Shown in pieces: positions 23,223-33,572 of a stretch of 64,000 bases of DNA. Below the pieces are notes generated by a model, which had not been told where the DNA came from, ran no database searches, and saw only the letters and a program-made list of their open reading frames with translations. The DNA comes from Hydrogenophaga pseudoflava NBRC 102511 (GTDB lineage: Bacteria > Pseudomonadota > Gammaproteobacteria > Burkholderiales > Burkholderiaceae_C). The position numbers and the translations under genes were made by a program. The stretch spans positions 50,137 through 114,136 of the forward strand of contig NZ_BCWQ01000017.1 of NCBI RefSeq assembly GCF_001592285.1, read 5' to 3'. Every line of letters begins with the position of its first letter. The first letter of the stretch is position 1.

Positions 23223-24833
23223 ATGCAGCACCAGAAAATCCTCATTCTCGATTTCGGTTCCCAGGTCACCCAGCTCATCGCACGCCGCGTGCGCGAAGCG
23301 CACGTGTACTGCGAAGTTCACCCCTGCGACGTCAGCAGCGAGTGGGTGCGCGAGTTCGCCGCCGATGGCCAGCTCAAGGGCGTGATCCTCTCGGGCAGCC
23401 ACGCCAGCGTCTATGAGGTGGACGACAAGGCCCCCGATGCGGTGTTCGAGCTGGGCGTGCCGGTGCTGGGCATCTGCTACGGCATGCAGACCATGGCCCA
23501 GCAGCTGGGCGGCAAGGTCGAGGCGGGCAAGACGCGCGAGTTCGGTTACGCCGAGGTCCGTGCCCGTGGACACACCGCCCTGCTCAAGGACATCGAGGAC
23601 TTCACCACGCCCGAAGGCCACGGCATGCTCAAGGTCTGGATGAGCCACGGCGACAAGGTGACCGAAATGCCACCGGGCTTCAAGCTGATGGCTTCGACGG
23701 ATGCCTGCCCCATCGCCGGCATGGCCGACGAATCGCGGGGCTACTACGCGGTGCAGTTCCACCCCGAGGTCACGCACACGGTGCAGGGCAGGGCGTTGCT
23801 GGAGCGCTTCGTGCTGGAGATCTGCGGCACGCGACCCGACTGGATCATGCGTGACCACATCGACGAAGCGGTGCAGAAGATCCGCGAGCAGGTGGGTGAC
23901 GAGGAAGTCATCCTGGGCCTGTCCGGCGGCGTGGACTCTTCCGTGGCCGCAGCGCTGATCCACCGCGCCATCGGCGACCAGCTGACCTGTGTGTTCGTGG
24001 ACCACGGCCTGCTGCGCCTGCACGAGGGCGACATGGTGATGGACATGTTCGCCGGCAAGCTGCACGCGAAGGTGATCCGCGTGGACGCCAGCGAGCTGTT
24101 CCTCGGCCAGTTGGCCGGCGTGACCGATCCCGAGAAGAAACGCAAGATCATTGGCGGCCTGTTCGTCGACGTGTTCAAGGCCGAAGCGGCCAAGCTCAAG
24201 GGCGACGGCGCCAAGGGCGCGAAGTGGCTGGCGCAGGGCACGATTTACCCGGACGTGATCGAGTCCGGCGGCGCCAAGAGCAAGAAGGCCGTGACCATAA
24301 AGAGCCACCACAACGTGGGGGGCCTGCCCGAACAACTGGGCCTGAAGCTGCTGGAGCCGCTGCGCGACCTGTTCAAGGACGAGGTGCGCGAACTCGGCGT
24401 GGCCCTGGGCCTGCCGCACGACATGGTCTACCGCCATCCCTTCCCGGGCCCGGGCCTGGGCGTGCGCATCCTGGGCGAGGTGAAGAAGGAATACGCCGAC
24501 CTGCTGCGCCGGGCCGACGCCATCTTCATCGAAGAGCTGCGCTCGACCATCGACCACCACAGTGGCAAGAGCTGGTACGAGCTGACCAGCCAGGCCTTCA
24601 CCGTGTTCCTGCCCGTCAAGAGCGTGGGCGTGATGGGCGACGGCCGCACCTACGACTACGTGGTGGCGCTGCGCGCGGTGCAGACCAGCGACTTCATGAC
24701 CGCCGACTGGGCGGAGCTGCCGTACGCGCTGCTCAAGAAAGTGTCCAGCCGCATCATCAACGAGGTGCGTGGCATCAACCGCGTGACCTATGACGTGAGC
24801 AGCAAGCCGCCAGCAACCATCGAGTGGGAATGA
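23223..24833 (+). CDS. guaA: GMP synthase (glutamine-hydrolysing)
   Basis: 536-residue enzyme converting XMP to GMP. N-terminal class I amidotransferase: nucleophile in GICYGMQ near residue 85, His/Glu in QFHPEVTHT near 180. Synthetase domain: PP-loop GLSGGVDSS near 233; the C-terminal dimer domain ends [18 protein letters not shown]. The gene is intact. Its 3' end is a recognised attachment site of genomic islands, and an integrase gene begins 226 bp downstream. Confidence 0.97.
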   Translation: MQHQKILILDFGSQVTQLIARRVREAHVYCEVHPCDVSSEWVREFAADGQLKGVILSGSHASVYEVDDKAPDAVFELGVPVLGICYGMQTMAQQLGGKVEAGKTREFGYAEVRARGHTALLKDIEDFTTPEGHGMLKVWMSHGDKVTEMPPGFKLMASTDACPIAGMADESRGYYAVQFHPEVTHTVQGRALLERFVLEICGTRPDWIMRDHIDEAVQKIREQVGDEEVILGLSGGVDSSVAAALIHRAIGDQLTCVFVDHGLLRLHEGDMVMDMFAGKLHAKVIRVDASELFLGQLAGVTDPEKKRKIIGGLFVDVFKAEAAKLKGDGAKGAKWLAQGTIYPDVIESGGAKSKKAVTIKSHHNVGGLPEQLGLKLLEPLRDLFKDEVRELGVALGLPHDMVYRHPFPGPGLGVRILGEVKKEYADLLRRADAIFIEELRSTIDHHSGKSWYELTSQAFTVFLPVKSVGVMGDGRTYDYVVALRAVQTSDFMTADWAELPYALLKKVSSRIINEVRGINRVTYDVSSKPPATIEWE

Positions 24834-25059
24834 GTCAAGATCGTCCCAAGGTGTTTCGGAACATCCCAGGAAAACCCGATTTTGCTGTGGGGACAATGAC
24901 TTAGCGTCCCACGGCGTCCCATCGAATCCCAGGGCGTCCCATGCGTTCTGACGGTTGACCTGACGGTATCCGGGCACCTAAGCTGGCAGGCCTGCAGCGA
25001 TACCGTCAGACCCCATGACGGTACCTCGGTCCTGCGACAAGCAACGGATCGGAGATCTC
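24834..25059. repeat. Repeat cluster between guaA and the integrase (putative attL and integrase arm sites)
   Basis: Seen: CGTCCCA occurs at 24842-24848, and GCGTCCCA at 24904-24911, 24914-24921 and 24934-24941. A perfect 10-bp inverted repeat, TGACGGTATC (24961-24970) and GATACCGTCA (24999-25008), is flanked by further TGACGGT units at 24949 and 25016. Clustered short repeats beside an integrase gene are typical of arm-type binding sites and of att regions. The guaA end (ATCGAGTGGGAATGA, 24819-24833) is the likely core. The binding roles are inferred. Confidence 0.5.
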
Positions 25060-26466
25060 ATGAACACCTTGATGGAACGGGCGCGGGTTGGGCTGGCGAG
25101 CGCGAGAACACGCCACGGTTTGACGGAAGCCAAACTGCGAGAACTACTGCCGGGCGAGCGGGCCTACAAGGTCAGCGACGGAGGCAATGGTCTCTACGTC
25201 GTCGTCTCACCCAGTGGCAGCAGGTCCTTCCGCTACGACTATCGACTGAGCGGCCGACGCGAGACGCTGACCATCGGACGACATGAACCGGTTGCCCGCC
25301 ATGCCCAGCGATCTCACCTTGCCTACGGCATGGATGTGACGCTGGAAGAGGCGCGCCTGCTGCTGGCTCGGGCGCGTGTCGATGTCAGTTCCGGGCGATC
25401 TCCCGCTCGAGCCAAGGTTGAGCGGCGCAATGAAGTTGCAGACGCCATGAGCTTTGGGCGCTGGGCGGTACGGTACTTCGAGTTCAAGTCCGACGCCAAA
25501 AGCGGCGCCGAGCGGCTGGCCGACAGCACGCTGGCGTTGCGGCGTTCGATCTATGACCGCATCCTGGTCGGTCCGTTCGGGAAGCTGAACCTCGACGAGA
25601 TCAAGCCGGTCGCGCTGGGTGAGTTGCTCGACCGCGTCAAGACTGAACGAGGCCCAGGACCGGCTGTGCACGCCAGGGAACTCGTGTTGCAGGTCTACCG
25701 GTTTGCCAACGGCAAAGGCGTCGATATCGCCAATCCGGCGGAAGCGCTCGCTCGGAAGGCCTACGCGACGTTTGTCCCGCGCGAGCGCAACTTGAACCGC
25801 CATGAAATCAAGACGTTGCTCGACGGTCTGGAGATGACTGGCACTGCGCCGACACTACGGCTGGCAGTCAGGTTCTTGCTGCTGACGGGTGTGCGCAAAG
25901 GTGAGTTCATCGGAGCTACTTGGGCGGAAGTGGACTGGGAACGGGCACAGTGGCTGATCCCAGCTGAGAGGATGAAGGCTGGCAAGCCGCACACGGTGTA
26001 TTTGGGAGAGCAGGCCCTGGACATCCTGACAACGCTTCGAACCTGCTTCCCGTCGAGCAACTTTCTCCATCCAAGCCGGTATGACTCCGCCGAGCCGATC
26101 AGCCAGGCAACGCTGAACCGGACGATCGCCGCTTCGGTGGATCGGATCAACAAGGATCGAACACCCAGTCAGGATCTGTTTCTGCCGGTCTCAGTGCACG
26201 ATCTGCGCCGAACATTCTCGTCACGGCTCAACGACGCGCTCTTCCCGGAGGCCTTGGTCGAAGCCTGCCTGGCCCACCAGAAAAAGGACCAAGTCGCTGC
26301 CGCCTACAACCATGCTCGATTTTCCGGGCCTCGGCGGGTCCTTATGCAGGTATGGGCGGACATGGTGGACTGCTGGATGCGCGGCGAAACCGCGAGGGAG
26401 GTCATCGTCAGGGGCAAGGTGAAAATCGATGCCGCGGCGCACGATGCAGAAGGTATGAACTTGTAG
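25060..26466 (+). CDS. Tyrosine-type site-specific integrase
   Basis: 468-residue integrase with an N-terminal arm-binding domain (DUF4102-like; KVSDGGNGLYVVVSPSGSR near residue 35), a core-binding domain and a C-terminal catalytic domain. Catalytic residues seen: Arg in TGVRKGE near 277, HDLRR near 380, and the AAYNHAR stretch near 414 with the likely nucleophile Tyr. ATG 25060 is chosen over 25015 because GGAGA lies 4 bases upstream. The length fits P4/CP4-type island integrases, slightly long. It presumably mediates integration at guaA. Confidence 0.88.
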   Translation: MNTLMERARVGLASARTRHGLTEAKLRELLPGERAYKVSDGGNGLYVVVSPSGSRSFRYDYRLSGRRETLTIGRHEPVARHAQRSHLAYGMDVTLEEARLLLARARVDVSSGRSPARAKVERRNEVADAMSFGRWAVRYFEFKSDAKSGAERLADSTLALRRSIYDRILVGPFGKLNLDEIKPVALGELLDRVKTERGPGPAVHARELVLQVYRFANGKGVDIANPAEALARKAYATFVPRERNLNRHEIKTLLDGLEMTGTAPTLRLAVRFLLLTGVRKGEFIGATWAEVDWERAQWLIPAERMKAGKPHTVYLGEQALDILTTLRTCFPSSNFLHPSRYDSAEPISQATLNRTIAASVDRINKDRTPSQDLFLPVSVHDLRRTFSSRLNDALFPEALVEACLAHQKKDQVAAAYNHARFSGPRRVLMQVWADMVDCWMRGETAREVIVRGKVKIDAAAHDAEGMNL

Positions 26467-26780
26467 GCTGAAGCAACACCCGGTTTAACGCCTCGGGGCG
26501 ACTGGGTTGGACACATACTTGCCTTGAATGCGTCAGGGGTTTCCACCGTTTTGTCGATGCTCAAGGGACTGTTCAACCCTTCAGAGACCATTGTGAAATC
26601 ACAGACAACGTGCGCTTGAATCTCGGAGGCCTCGGCAGGTAAACGAAGTCGGCGGCACAGTTGCTGGAGGGCGGAGCGCCCGCGCGCGGTTGTGATGTGC
26701 TCTTGACGAGCTGCTTCTGCAAGGGTCGATCCGTTTAGTACGGCTCTGAGGATGGCGGCCTTCGTGAAGCCAGAAATCAT
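26304..26780 (-). CDS. Hypothetical protein with possible helix-turn-helix, antisense to the integrase end
   Basis: Open frame of 158 codons starting at 26780 with a good ribosome site (AAAGGA, 6-7 bases upstream). Residues 1-58 look like a real DNA-binding segment (FTKAAILRAVLNGSTLAEAA followed by a basic helix QQLCRRLRLP). The remaining part is less protein-like, and the last ~54 codons run antisense to the integrase C-terminus. It could be a small regulator or recombination directionality factor of the island, perhaps truncated and reading on by chance. The family is not recognised. Confidence 0.4.
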   Translation of the reverse strand: MISGFTKAAILRAVLNGSTLAEAARQEHITTARGRSALQQLCRRLRLPAEASEIQAHVVCDFTMVSEGLNSPLSIDKTVETPDAFKASMCPTQSPRGVKPGVASAYKFIPSASCAAASIFTLPLTMTSLAVSPRIQQSTMSAHTCIRTRRGPENRAWL

Positions 26781-27004
26781 GATCAGTCCTTTGTGAACAC
26801 TCGACAGTAAATAGAGCCCGCTCTGGTCAAACCTTGCGTGTGGTGTGACGACAAGAGTCGCCACCCTATAGCGGACGATGACCTTTTTGGTGCTCTGTTT
26901 CTCCTGGAGAAAGCCAGTTGTTCAGGGTGCAAAAACCTGTGGTGCGCGCGCATCAAACTCGATGCCATCAAGACTCAAGTGATGCTCGCGCACAACCGAG
27001 TCGG
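26781..27004. other. Gap between the integrase region and cusA
   Basis: About 220 bp. I see no convincing gene, terminator or repeat here; short open frames on both strands have no recognisable content. Confidence 0.4.
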
Positions 27005-30000
27005 CTACCTCCCGCGCCGCCGCATCAACCGATACACCGCCGGTATCACCAGCATGGACAGCAGCGGCGCACTGATCATCCCTCCCACCATCGGTGCGGC
27101 AATGCGCTGCATCACCTCGCTGCCCGTGCCGTTGCCCCAGAACAGCGGCAGCAGGCCCGCCACGATCACGGCCACGGTCATGGCCTTGGGGCGCACTCGC
27201 AGGACCGCGCCCTCGCGGATTGCGTCCAGGAGATCGGCATCGGTGTCCTGACCAACGGCCTCGCGTGCCGCCCAGGCCTGTTTCAGGTAGAGCAGCATGA
27301 TCACGCCGAACTCGGCCGCCACGCCAGCCAGCGCTATAAAGCCCACCGCGCTGGCCACTGACAGGTTGTGACCCAGTGCCCACAGCAGCCAAACGCCGCC
27401 CACCAGCGCGAACGGCAGTGTGGTCATGATCAGCAGCGCTTCGTCGAAGCGTCGGAAGGTGAGGTACAGCAGCACGAAGATGATCAGCAGCGTGAACGGG
27501 ACCACCAGCTTGAGCTGGGCGGCGGCCCGCTCCAGGAACTCGAACTGGCCGGACCACGACACCGAATAGCCGGGTGGCAGATCCACCTGCTCGGCCACCG
27601 CGCGCTGCATCTCCCGCACGGCACCCCGCAGGTCGCGTCCACGGATGTCCACGTAAACGAAGCCTGCCAGCCGGGCGTTTTCGCTTCGCAGCATGGGCGG
27701 ACCGTCCGAGATGGCGATGCGGGCAACGTCCGAAAGCACCAGGCGCTGCCCCCGTGGGCTCACGATGGGCAGGGCGCGCAGGGCCTCCAGCGAATCACGC
27801 AGTTCGCGCGGATAACGCAGGTTGATGGCATAGCGCTGCAGGCCTTCGACGGTCTGTCCGACCTCCATGCCACCCACCGCACCCGCGACCACCTCCTGCA
27901 CGTCGGCGATGTTCAGGCCGTAGCGCGCCGCGTCGTCCCGCCGGATGTCCACATCGATGTAGCGCCCGCCGGTCAGGCGCTCGGCCAGCGCGCTGCTGAC
28001 CCCGGGCACCTGCTTGATGGCGGCCTCGATCTGGCCCGTGAGGCGGTCGATAGTCACCAGGTCGGCGCCGGCCACCTTCACGCCCACCGGGCTCTTGATG
28101 CCGGTGGCAAGCATGTCAATGCGGTTGCGGATCGGTGGTACCCAGATGTTGGACAGGCCGGGCACGCGCACCGTGCGGTCCAGCTCCTCGACCAGCCGGT
28201 CGGGCGTCATGCCGGCGCGCCAATGGCTGCGCGGCTTGAACTGGATGGTGGTCTCGAACATCTCCAGCGGTGCCGGGTCGGTGGCGCTGTCTGAGCGACC
28301 GGCCTTGCCGTAGACGCTCTGCACCTCGGGCAAGGTCTTGATCAGGCGGTCGGTCTGCTGCAGCAGTTCGGCGGCCTTGCCGGCCGACAGGCCGGGCAGC
28401 GCGGTCGGCATGTACAGCAGGTCGCCCTCGTCCAGCCGGGGCATGAACTCGGCACCGATGTGCTTGAGCGGCCACAAGCTGGCCAGCAGCAGCACGGTGG
28501 CCACCACCAGCGTCAGCTTCGGTGCACGCAACACCGCGTTCAGGCAGGGTCGGTAGAGCGCGATCAGCAGCCGGTTCAAGGGGTTGGCGTGTTCATCGGG
28601 GATGCGACCCCGTATCAGGTAGCCCATCAGCACCGGGATCAGCGTGACGGCCAGCCCTGCCGCTGCCGCCATGGCATAGGTCTTGGTGTAGGCCAGGGGC
28701 GCGAACAGCCTTCCTTCCTGCGCCTGCAGCGTGAACACCGGAATGAAGCTCAGCGTGATGATCAACAGAGAAAAGAACAGCGCGGGCCCGACTTCGGCGG
28801 CGGCCTCACCAATCACGCGCCAGCGCGGTTCGCCCGCGAGGACCTGCCCCGGGTGCTCGTGGCCCCAGCGCTCCAGGTGCTTGTGCGCGTTCTCGATCAT
28901 CACCACCGCAGCGTCCACCATCGCACCGATGGCGATCGCGATGCCGCCCAGCGACATGATGTTGGCGTTGACGCCCTGCTGCTGCATGACGATGAACGCC
29001 ATCAGGATGCCCAGCGGCAGCGAGACGATGGCCACCAGGGCGCTGCGCAGGTGGAACAGGAACAGCGCGCAGACCACGGCCACCACCAGAAACTCCTCTA
29101 GCAGCTTGAACCCGAGGTTGTCCACCGCGCGCGCGATCAGCCCGGAGCGGTCGTACACCGGGACGATCTCCACGCCCTTGGGCAAGCCGCTTTGCAGTTC
29201 GGCCAGCTTGGCTTTGACGGCCTTGATGGTCTGCAGCGCGTTCTTGCCCGAACGCATCACGATCAGGCCACCGGCCGCTTCGCCCTCGCCATCGAGTTCG
29301 CCGATGCCGCGCCGCATCTCCGGCCCGAGCTGTACCCGGGCCACGTCGCCCAGGCGCACCGAGACGCCCAGGTCGCTCGTCATCAGCGGGATGGCCCGGA
29401 AATCATCCAGGGTCTTCAGGTAGCCGCTGGCGCGCACCGCGTATTCGGCCTCGCCCAGTTCGAGCACCGATCCCCCGGCCTCCTGGTTGGCGCGGCCGAT
29501 CGCCTCGCTCACCATCGTCTGCGTGATGCGGTAGGCAGCCAGCTTGTCGGGGTCGAGCACGATCTGGTACTGGCGCACCATGCCGCCGAGGCTGGCCACC
29601 TCGGCCACGTCCGGCACGGTCTTGAGCTCAAAGCGCAGGAACCAGTCCTGCAGCGAACGCAGTTGGTCCAGGCTCTGTCGGCCGCTGCGGTCCACCAGCG
29701 CGTACTGGTAGATCCAGCCCACGCCGGTGGCGTCGGGCCCCAGGGAGGACTTGGCCGACGGCGGCAGCCGCGACTGCACTTGGTTGAGGTACTCCAGCAC
29801 GCGCGAGCGCGCCCAGTACAGGTCCACGCCGTCATCGAAGAGCACGTAGACAAAGCTGTCGCCGAACAGGGAGTAGCCCCGCACCGCCTTGGCCCCGGGC
29901 ACCGACAGCATGGTGGTGGTCAGCGGGTAGGTGACCTGGTTTTCGACGATCTGCGGCGCCTGGCCGGGCCAGCTGGTGCGGATGATGACCTGGGTGTCCG

Positions 30001-30127
30001 AGAGGTCGGGCAGCGCGTCCAGGGGCGTGCGCAGCATCGACACCACGCCCCAGGCGGTGAGCATCACGGTGGCCAGCAGCACCAGGAAGCGGTTGCCGAT
30101 GCTCCAGTGGATGAGCCGCGCGATCAT
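27005..30127 (-). CDS. cusA: CusA-type Cu(I)/Ag(I) efflux RND transporter
   Basis: 1040-residue RND inner-membrane pump. The N-terminal helix ([14 protein letters not shown]) is typical of heavy-metal RND proteins; the periplasmic porter region starts with [18 protein letters not shown], and a helix-4 proton-relay block follows ([16 protein letters not shown]). ATG 30127 overlaps the cusB stop by ATGA; a longer upstream frame lies in cusB and is rejected. The HME1-like sequence and the CusB/CusRS neighbours point to monovalent copper/silver rather than zinc/cobalt. It should form a tripartite pump with CusB and CusC. Confidence 0.94.
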   Translation of the reverse strand: MIARLIHWSIGNRFLVLLATVMLTAWGVVSMLRTPLDALPDLSDTQVIIRTSWPGQAPQIVENQVTYPLTTTMLSVPGAKAVRGYSLFGDSFVYVLFDDGVDLYWARSRVLEYLNQVQSRLPPSAKSSLGPDATGVGWIYQYALVDRSGRQSLDQLRSLQDWFLRFELKTVPDVAEVASLGGMVRQYQIVLDPDKLAAYRITQTMVSEAIGRANQEAGGSVLELGEAEYAVRASGYLKTLDDFRAIPLMTSDLGVSVRLGDVARVQLGPEMRRGIGELDGEGEAAGGLIVMRSGKNALQTIKAVKAKLAELQSGLPKGVEIVPVYDRSGLIARAVDNLGFKLLEEFLVVAVVCALFLFHLRSALVAIVSLPLGILMAFIVMQQQGVNANIMSLGGIAIAIGAMVDAAVVMIENAHKHLERWGHEHPGQVLAGEPRWRVIGEAAAEVGPALFFSLLIITLSFIPVFTLQAQEGRLFAPLAYTKTYAMAAAAGLAVTLIPVLMGYLIRGRIPDEHANPLNRLLIALYRPCLNAVLRAPKLTLVVATVLLLASLWPLKHIGAEFMPRLDEGDLLYMPTALPGLSAGKAAELLQQTDRLIKTLPEVQSVYGKAGRSDSATDPAPLEMFETTIQFKPRSHWRAGMTPDRLVEELDRTVRVPGLSNIWVPPIRNRIDMLATGIKSPVGVKVAGADLVTIDRLTGQIEAAIKQVPGVSSALAERLTGGRYIDVDIRRDDAARYGLNIADVQEVVAGAVGGMEVGQTVEGLQRYAINLRYPRELRDSLEALRALPIVSPRGQRLVLSDVARIAISDGPPMLRSENARLAGFVYVDIRGRDLRGAVREMQRAVAEQVDLPPGYSVSWSGQFEFLERAAAQLKLVVPFTLLIIFVLLYLTFRRFDEALLIMTTLPFALVGGVWLLWALGHNLSVASAVGFIALAGVAAEFGVIMLLYLKQAWAAREAVGQDTDADLLDAIREGAVLRVRPKAMTVAVIVAGLLPLFWGNGTGSEVMQRIAAPMVGGMISAPLLSMLVIPAVYRLMRRRGR

Positions 30128-31755
30128 GGTTTCGCTCCTTGAGCGGGAGGTGCCACGCGCTCGATCCGGGTGATCTGCGGTTCGGCACCATCCTGCGTGT
30201 GGAACTCGATGCGCACCGGGTCTCCTCGGGACAGTCCGCTGGGCCGTTGTTCGGGAGGCGGCAGGCGGAACGCCATCGTCATCCCGGGCCACTTGAGCGC
30301 CGGAATGGCGGGATGGGTGAGGGTCACGCTGTCCCCGTCCACCGCGTCGATCACGGCATCGGTGCGGTGCAGATCCACAGCCGCAGCAGGGGCCGCAGCA
30401 GCAGCCGGGGCCTGGTTCAGGCGCGTCTCCAGCCCACGCAGGCTGGCTTCGGAATCGATCAGGAACTGGCCCGACAGCACCACCCGCTGACCCGCCTGAA
30501 GACCTTGCACGATCTCCGTCTGGCCACCGGCCTCACGTCCCGCACGAACCTCCACGGGCCGGAAATGCCCGCCGTCTTCGGCCAGCATCACCACGCTGCG
30601 GCGACCGGTGTGGATCACCGCGTCGCTGGGCACGAGCAGGGCCGGCTGGCGTACCGGTTCGGCGAACCGCATCTGCACGAACATGCCCGGCACCAGTCTG
30701 CCGCCGGGGTTGTTCAGCTCCAGTCGCGCCTTGAGCGTGCGCGTGGCGGGGTCCACCTCGGGCAGGATAGCCTGCACCCGTCCCTCGAAGGTCTGCCCCG
30801 GCGCTGCCGGACTGGTGGCGCTGACCTTCGCGCCGGGCTGGAGTTGTGCCACCTGGCCCTCGGGCACCTGGCCCTCGGCCCAGACCGTGGCTGTGCCTTG
30901 CAGGCGCATCAGCGGCATGCCCGGCATCACGGTCGCGCCCTCGCGCACCATTAACTCGGTCAGGGTCCCGCTGATCGGCGCGCGCAGCGTGAAACGGGGT
31001 TGCACCGTACCGGTCCGCACCACGTGTTGAATCTGTGCCGCGTCCATGCCGGCCTGGCGCAGGCGCTGGGTCGCGGCGTCGCGCAGCGGCCCCAGGTCGG
31101 CGCCGGGCATGCGGGTGATGGCCAGGTACTCTTCCTGCGCGGCCACCCAGTCGGGAACGTAGATCTCGGCCAGAGGCGCACCGGCCGCCACGCGGTCCAG
31201 TGCGGCCCGGACGTGCAGCTTCTCCACGAAGCCCATGGACCTGGCGCTGACCACCACCTGGTTCCGCTCGTTCCAGGCCACGTTGCCCGCCACTGAAAAA
31301 CCGCCCGCCAGCGTGCCTTGAACCACCTCTCCCGTGCGAAGCCCCAGGCTTTGCTGGATGCGCGGGCTCACCGCCACGGCGCCGGTGTCGGCACTTGCGT
31401 TCGCGCCGCCGGCGTAGCGCGGCACCAGCATCATGTCCATGAAAGGCGATTTGCCCGGGGCCTCGAAGTTCTTGCCGGGCACCATGGGGTCGTGGTAGCT
31501 CAGGATCACCCGGCCGGTTACCGGGTCCACGTCGCCCGCCTTGAGCCCGTCTCGGAGGTGGCGGGCTGTGGCTTCGCCGCCTTGAACCACGCTCCAGGCG
31601 TCCGGGTCCTGCGGGGCGCTGGCGGCGCGGGGTGCCGGCTGGGAAGACCCCATCTCCATGCCAGAGCGCATGCCGGCGGTCCACGCGCCGTAGCCCACCG
31701 CTCCCAGGGTCGCCACGGCCACAACGCCAAGGCCGATTGTTGTTCGGACGTTCAT
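30124..31755 (-). CDS. cusB: CusB-type periplasmic adaptor with C-terminal CusF-like domain
   Basis: 543-residue membrane fusion protein. It has an N-terminal membrane anchor (1-27), then a metal-binding segment ([20 protein letters not shown] and VPRY, about 95-120) used for copper handover in CusB proteins, then barrel, lipoyl and hairpin regions. Residues ~455-543 form a CusF-like unit with a KWPGMTMAF motif, so the chaperone domain is fused here rather than only separate. ATG 31755 gives a proper membrane anchor; the long upstream frame overlaps cusC. Confidence 0.92.
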   Translation of the reverse strand: MNVRTTIGLGVVAVATLGAVGYGAWTAGMRSGMEMGSSQPAPRAASAPQDPDAWSVVQGGEATARHLRDGLKAGDVDPVTGRVILSYHDPMVPGKNFEAPGKSPFMDMMLVPRYAGGANASADTGAVAVSPRIQQSLGLRTGEVVQGTLAGGFSVAGNVAWNERNQVVVSARSMGFVEKLHVRAALDRVAAGAPLAEIYVPDWVAAQEEYLAITRMPGADLGPLRDAATQRLRQAGMDAAQIQHVVRTGTVQPRFTLRAPISGTLTELMVREGATVMPGMPLMRLQGTATVWAEGQVPEGQVAQLQPGAKVSATSPAAPGQTFEGRVQAILPEVDPATRTLKARLELNNPGGRLVPGMFVQMRFAEPVRQPALLVPSDAVIHTGRRSVVMLAEDGGHFRPVEVRAGREAGGQTEIVQGLQAGQRVVLSGQFLIDSEASLRGLETRLNQAPAAAAAPAAAVDLHRTDAVIDAVDGDSVTLTHPAIPALKWPGMTMAFRLPPPEQRPSGLSRGDPVRIEFHTQDGAEPQITRIERVAPPAQGAKP

Positions 31756-33095
31756 GGTGTCACTCCTTTGGCTGCAGCAGCCGGTTCGGCGGGGATGAGG
31801 TAAGCGAGCTGGGCCCACAGGCTGGCGGTCGAGCGTTGCAGTTCGATGCGCTCCATCCGCAGGTCCAGCGCCATGCGCCGCGCGGCAAGCACCTCGCTCA
31901 AGGGCGTCCGGCCACCCCGGTAGGCAGCCAGGGTGGTCTGGATGCGCTGCTCGGCCAAAGGCAGCCGCTCGGCATCGATCAGGGCGAGTTGGGCCAGACC
32001 GGCCCGCCAGCCCGCCTCCCAGCGGCGGGCTTCGGCCTGGTGTTCCCGGGCACGTTCCTCGCGTTCGGCACGCAAGCCGTCCACCTGGGCGAGACGGGCC
32101 GCGAGTTCCCGGTCCTGTCGCTGGGGGCGATCCCAGGGCAGTGGGACCGAAACCGCCAGCGAGACCATGTTCGGGTAACCCGAGCCCCGCAGGCTGAGCA
32201 TGAGTTCGGTGCTCCAGTCGGGTTCGCGCTCCTGTCGCGCCACCTCCGCCTCGGCGACCATGGCCGCCTCTTGCGCCGAGAGCCGAAGCAGTTCGGGGTG
32301 GTGCGTCAGACGCTCGCTCACATCGCCCGTTCCGAAGGGTGAAGACGCCAGATCGGGCGGTGCGGCCAGCGGCTGATCGGGGGTGCTGCCGGTCCAGCGG
32401 GTCAGGGTGAGGCGGGCGTTCTGGCGCTCGGCTTCGACGCCCAACAGGGTTTGCTGCAACTGGGCGACCGACTCCCGCGCCGCGATCCAGTCGGCCGGCG
32501 ATCCGCTGCCGCTGCGTGCGGCCGATTCGCTGGCCTGCACGAGCAGGCGGGCTTCGCCCAGCTGCTCGTGCAACAACGCCAGGCGCTGCTCCAGCGCGTG
32601 CCGCTCCAACCACGCCATGGCGGTTTCTCGGCCGATGGTGGCGGCTTGCTCCACGCGCCCGGCTTCGGCGGTTTGCGCTTCGCGTTCAAAGCGCGCCGTG
32701 CGTGCCTGGCGCTTGGCTGCGCTGGGCAGTGTTTGCATCAGCGACACCGATTTCGCGGTCATGAAATCGCGGCTGGTGCTGAACCGGTCTGGCCCGGACA
32801 GCGGGACGTTGTCCAGCGACAGACGCAGGACCGGGTCGGGGCGCTGGCCGGCGGCCACGGCCATGTCCCGTGCCGAGCGGGCGGCCGCGTCCTGGGCGAC
32901 CAGCGCGGGGGAGCGCGCCAGCGCCGCCTGAACGGCTTGAGGCAGCGAGAGCGCCTCTGCCGCGTGCGCGATGGAGGACATCGCGAGGCCGATCAGGACT
33001 GCGATGTGTGCGGTTGTGATCGTGGTGCGGTGGCGGGTGAGGATGCGGCCGCGAGCGCGGACCGACCCACCGGACGCCGGGGAAAGGGGTTCCAT
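31752..33095 (-). CDS. cusC: CusC-type outer-membrane efflux protein (TolC family)
   Basis: 447-residue outer-membrane channel subunit. A signal peptide with an unusually long basic leader ends near SIAHA; no lipobox is seen, unlike E. coli CusC. The two OEP repeats are recognisable from LSLPQAVQAALARSPAL and the second-half AEVARQEREPDWSTELML. ATG 33095 is supported by GGAG 8 bases upstream; an upstream start would delay the signal peptide. Its stop overlaps the cusB start. Confidence 0.9.
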   Translation of the reverse strand: MEPLSPASGGSVRARGRILTRHRTTITTAHIAVLIGLAMSSIAHAAEALSLPQAVQAALARSPALVAQDAAARSARDMAVAAGQRPDPVLRLSLDNVPLSGPDRFSTSRDFMTAKSVSLMQTLPSAAKRQARTARFEREAQTAEAGRVEQAATIGRETAMAWLERHALEQRLALLHEQLGEARLLVQASESAARSGSGSPADWIAARESVAQLQQTLLGVEAERQNARLTLTRWTGSTPDQPLAAPPDLASSPFGTGDVSERLTHHPELLRLSAQEAAMVAEAEVARQEREPDWSTELMLSLRGSGYPNMVSLAVSVPLPWDRPQRQDRELAARLAQVDGLRAEREERAREHQAEARRWEAGWRAGLAQLALIDAERLPLAEQRIQTTLAAYRGGRTPLSEVLAARRMALDLRMERIELQRSTASLWAQLAYLIPAEPAAAAKGVTP

Positions 33096-33191
33096 GTTTC
33101 TGCTCCAAAAGAATGCACACGGGCTGAGCACGCGCAGGGATGCGCGGTCGCCGCTGCTGAGCACCGGCCCGCCTCCAAGGGCTGGTCGGTG

Positions 33192-33563
33192 TCAGGGTGG
33201 AAACGTCAGAGCAGGGAAGGGGGGGCGCCAGATGCTGGCGGGCGAGCCGCGCAGTGGCTCGGGGGGCGCGGGTACGTGCAGATCGTTCACAGGAAGCGCC
33301 TGCGCCACGGCCATGACCGGTGGCACCACAAAGCCCGTAGGGGCCTGGCACTCCTGCCCGGTCTTGCACATCTTGCCGGTGAGCTGAAAAGTCTCGGCGT
33401 CGTTGCAGCAATCGTCCATCGCCATGTCCGGGCTGGTGCCGGCCGTGTCGCCTTGCAGGGCCATGGCCGCTTCCATCGGGCATGGTGGTTGCAGGCGCAC
33501 GCCACCACCCCAACCCTGCAGAGGAAGGGCCAGGCACAAGAGGAAGGCCAGGAACAGGCGCAT
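33192..33563 (-). CDS. Small exported Cys/Met-rich protein preceding cusC
   Basis: 123 residues with a cleavable signal peptide (about 1-18) and a mature region with clustered metal-ligand residues: PCPMEAAM, MAMDDCCND, KMCKTGQEC. It lies between cusS and cusC on the same strand, 97 bp before cusC. Related unnamed proteins occur beside metal RND operons. By position and residues it may bind or sense periplasmic copper. Family not named with certainty. Confidence 0.65.
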   Translation of the reverse strand: MRLFLAFLLCLALPLQGWGGGVRLQPPCPMEAAMALQGDTAGTSPDMAMDDCCNDAETFQLTGKMCKTGQECQAPTGFVVPPVMAVAQALPVNDLHVPAPPEPLRGSPASIWRPPFPALTFPP

Positions 33564-33572
33564 GGGCGGATT

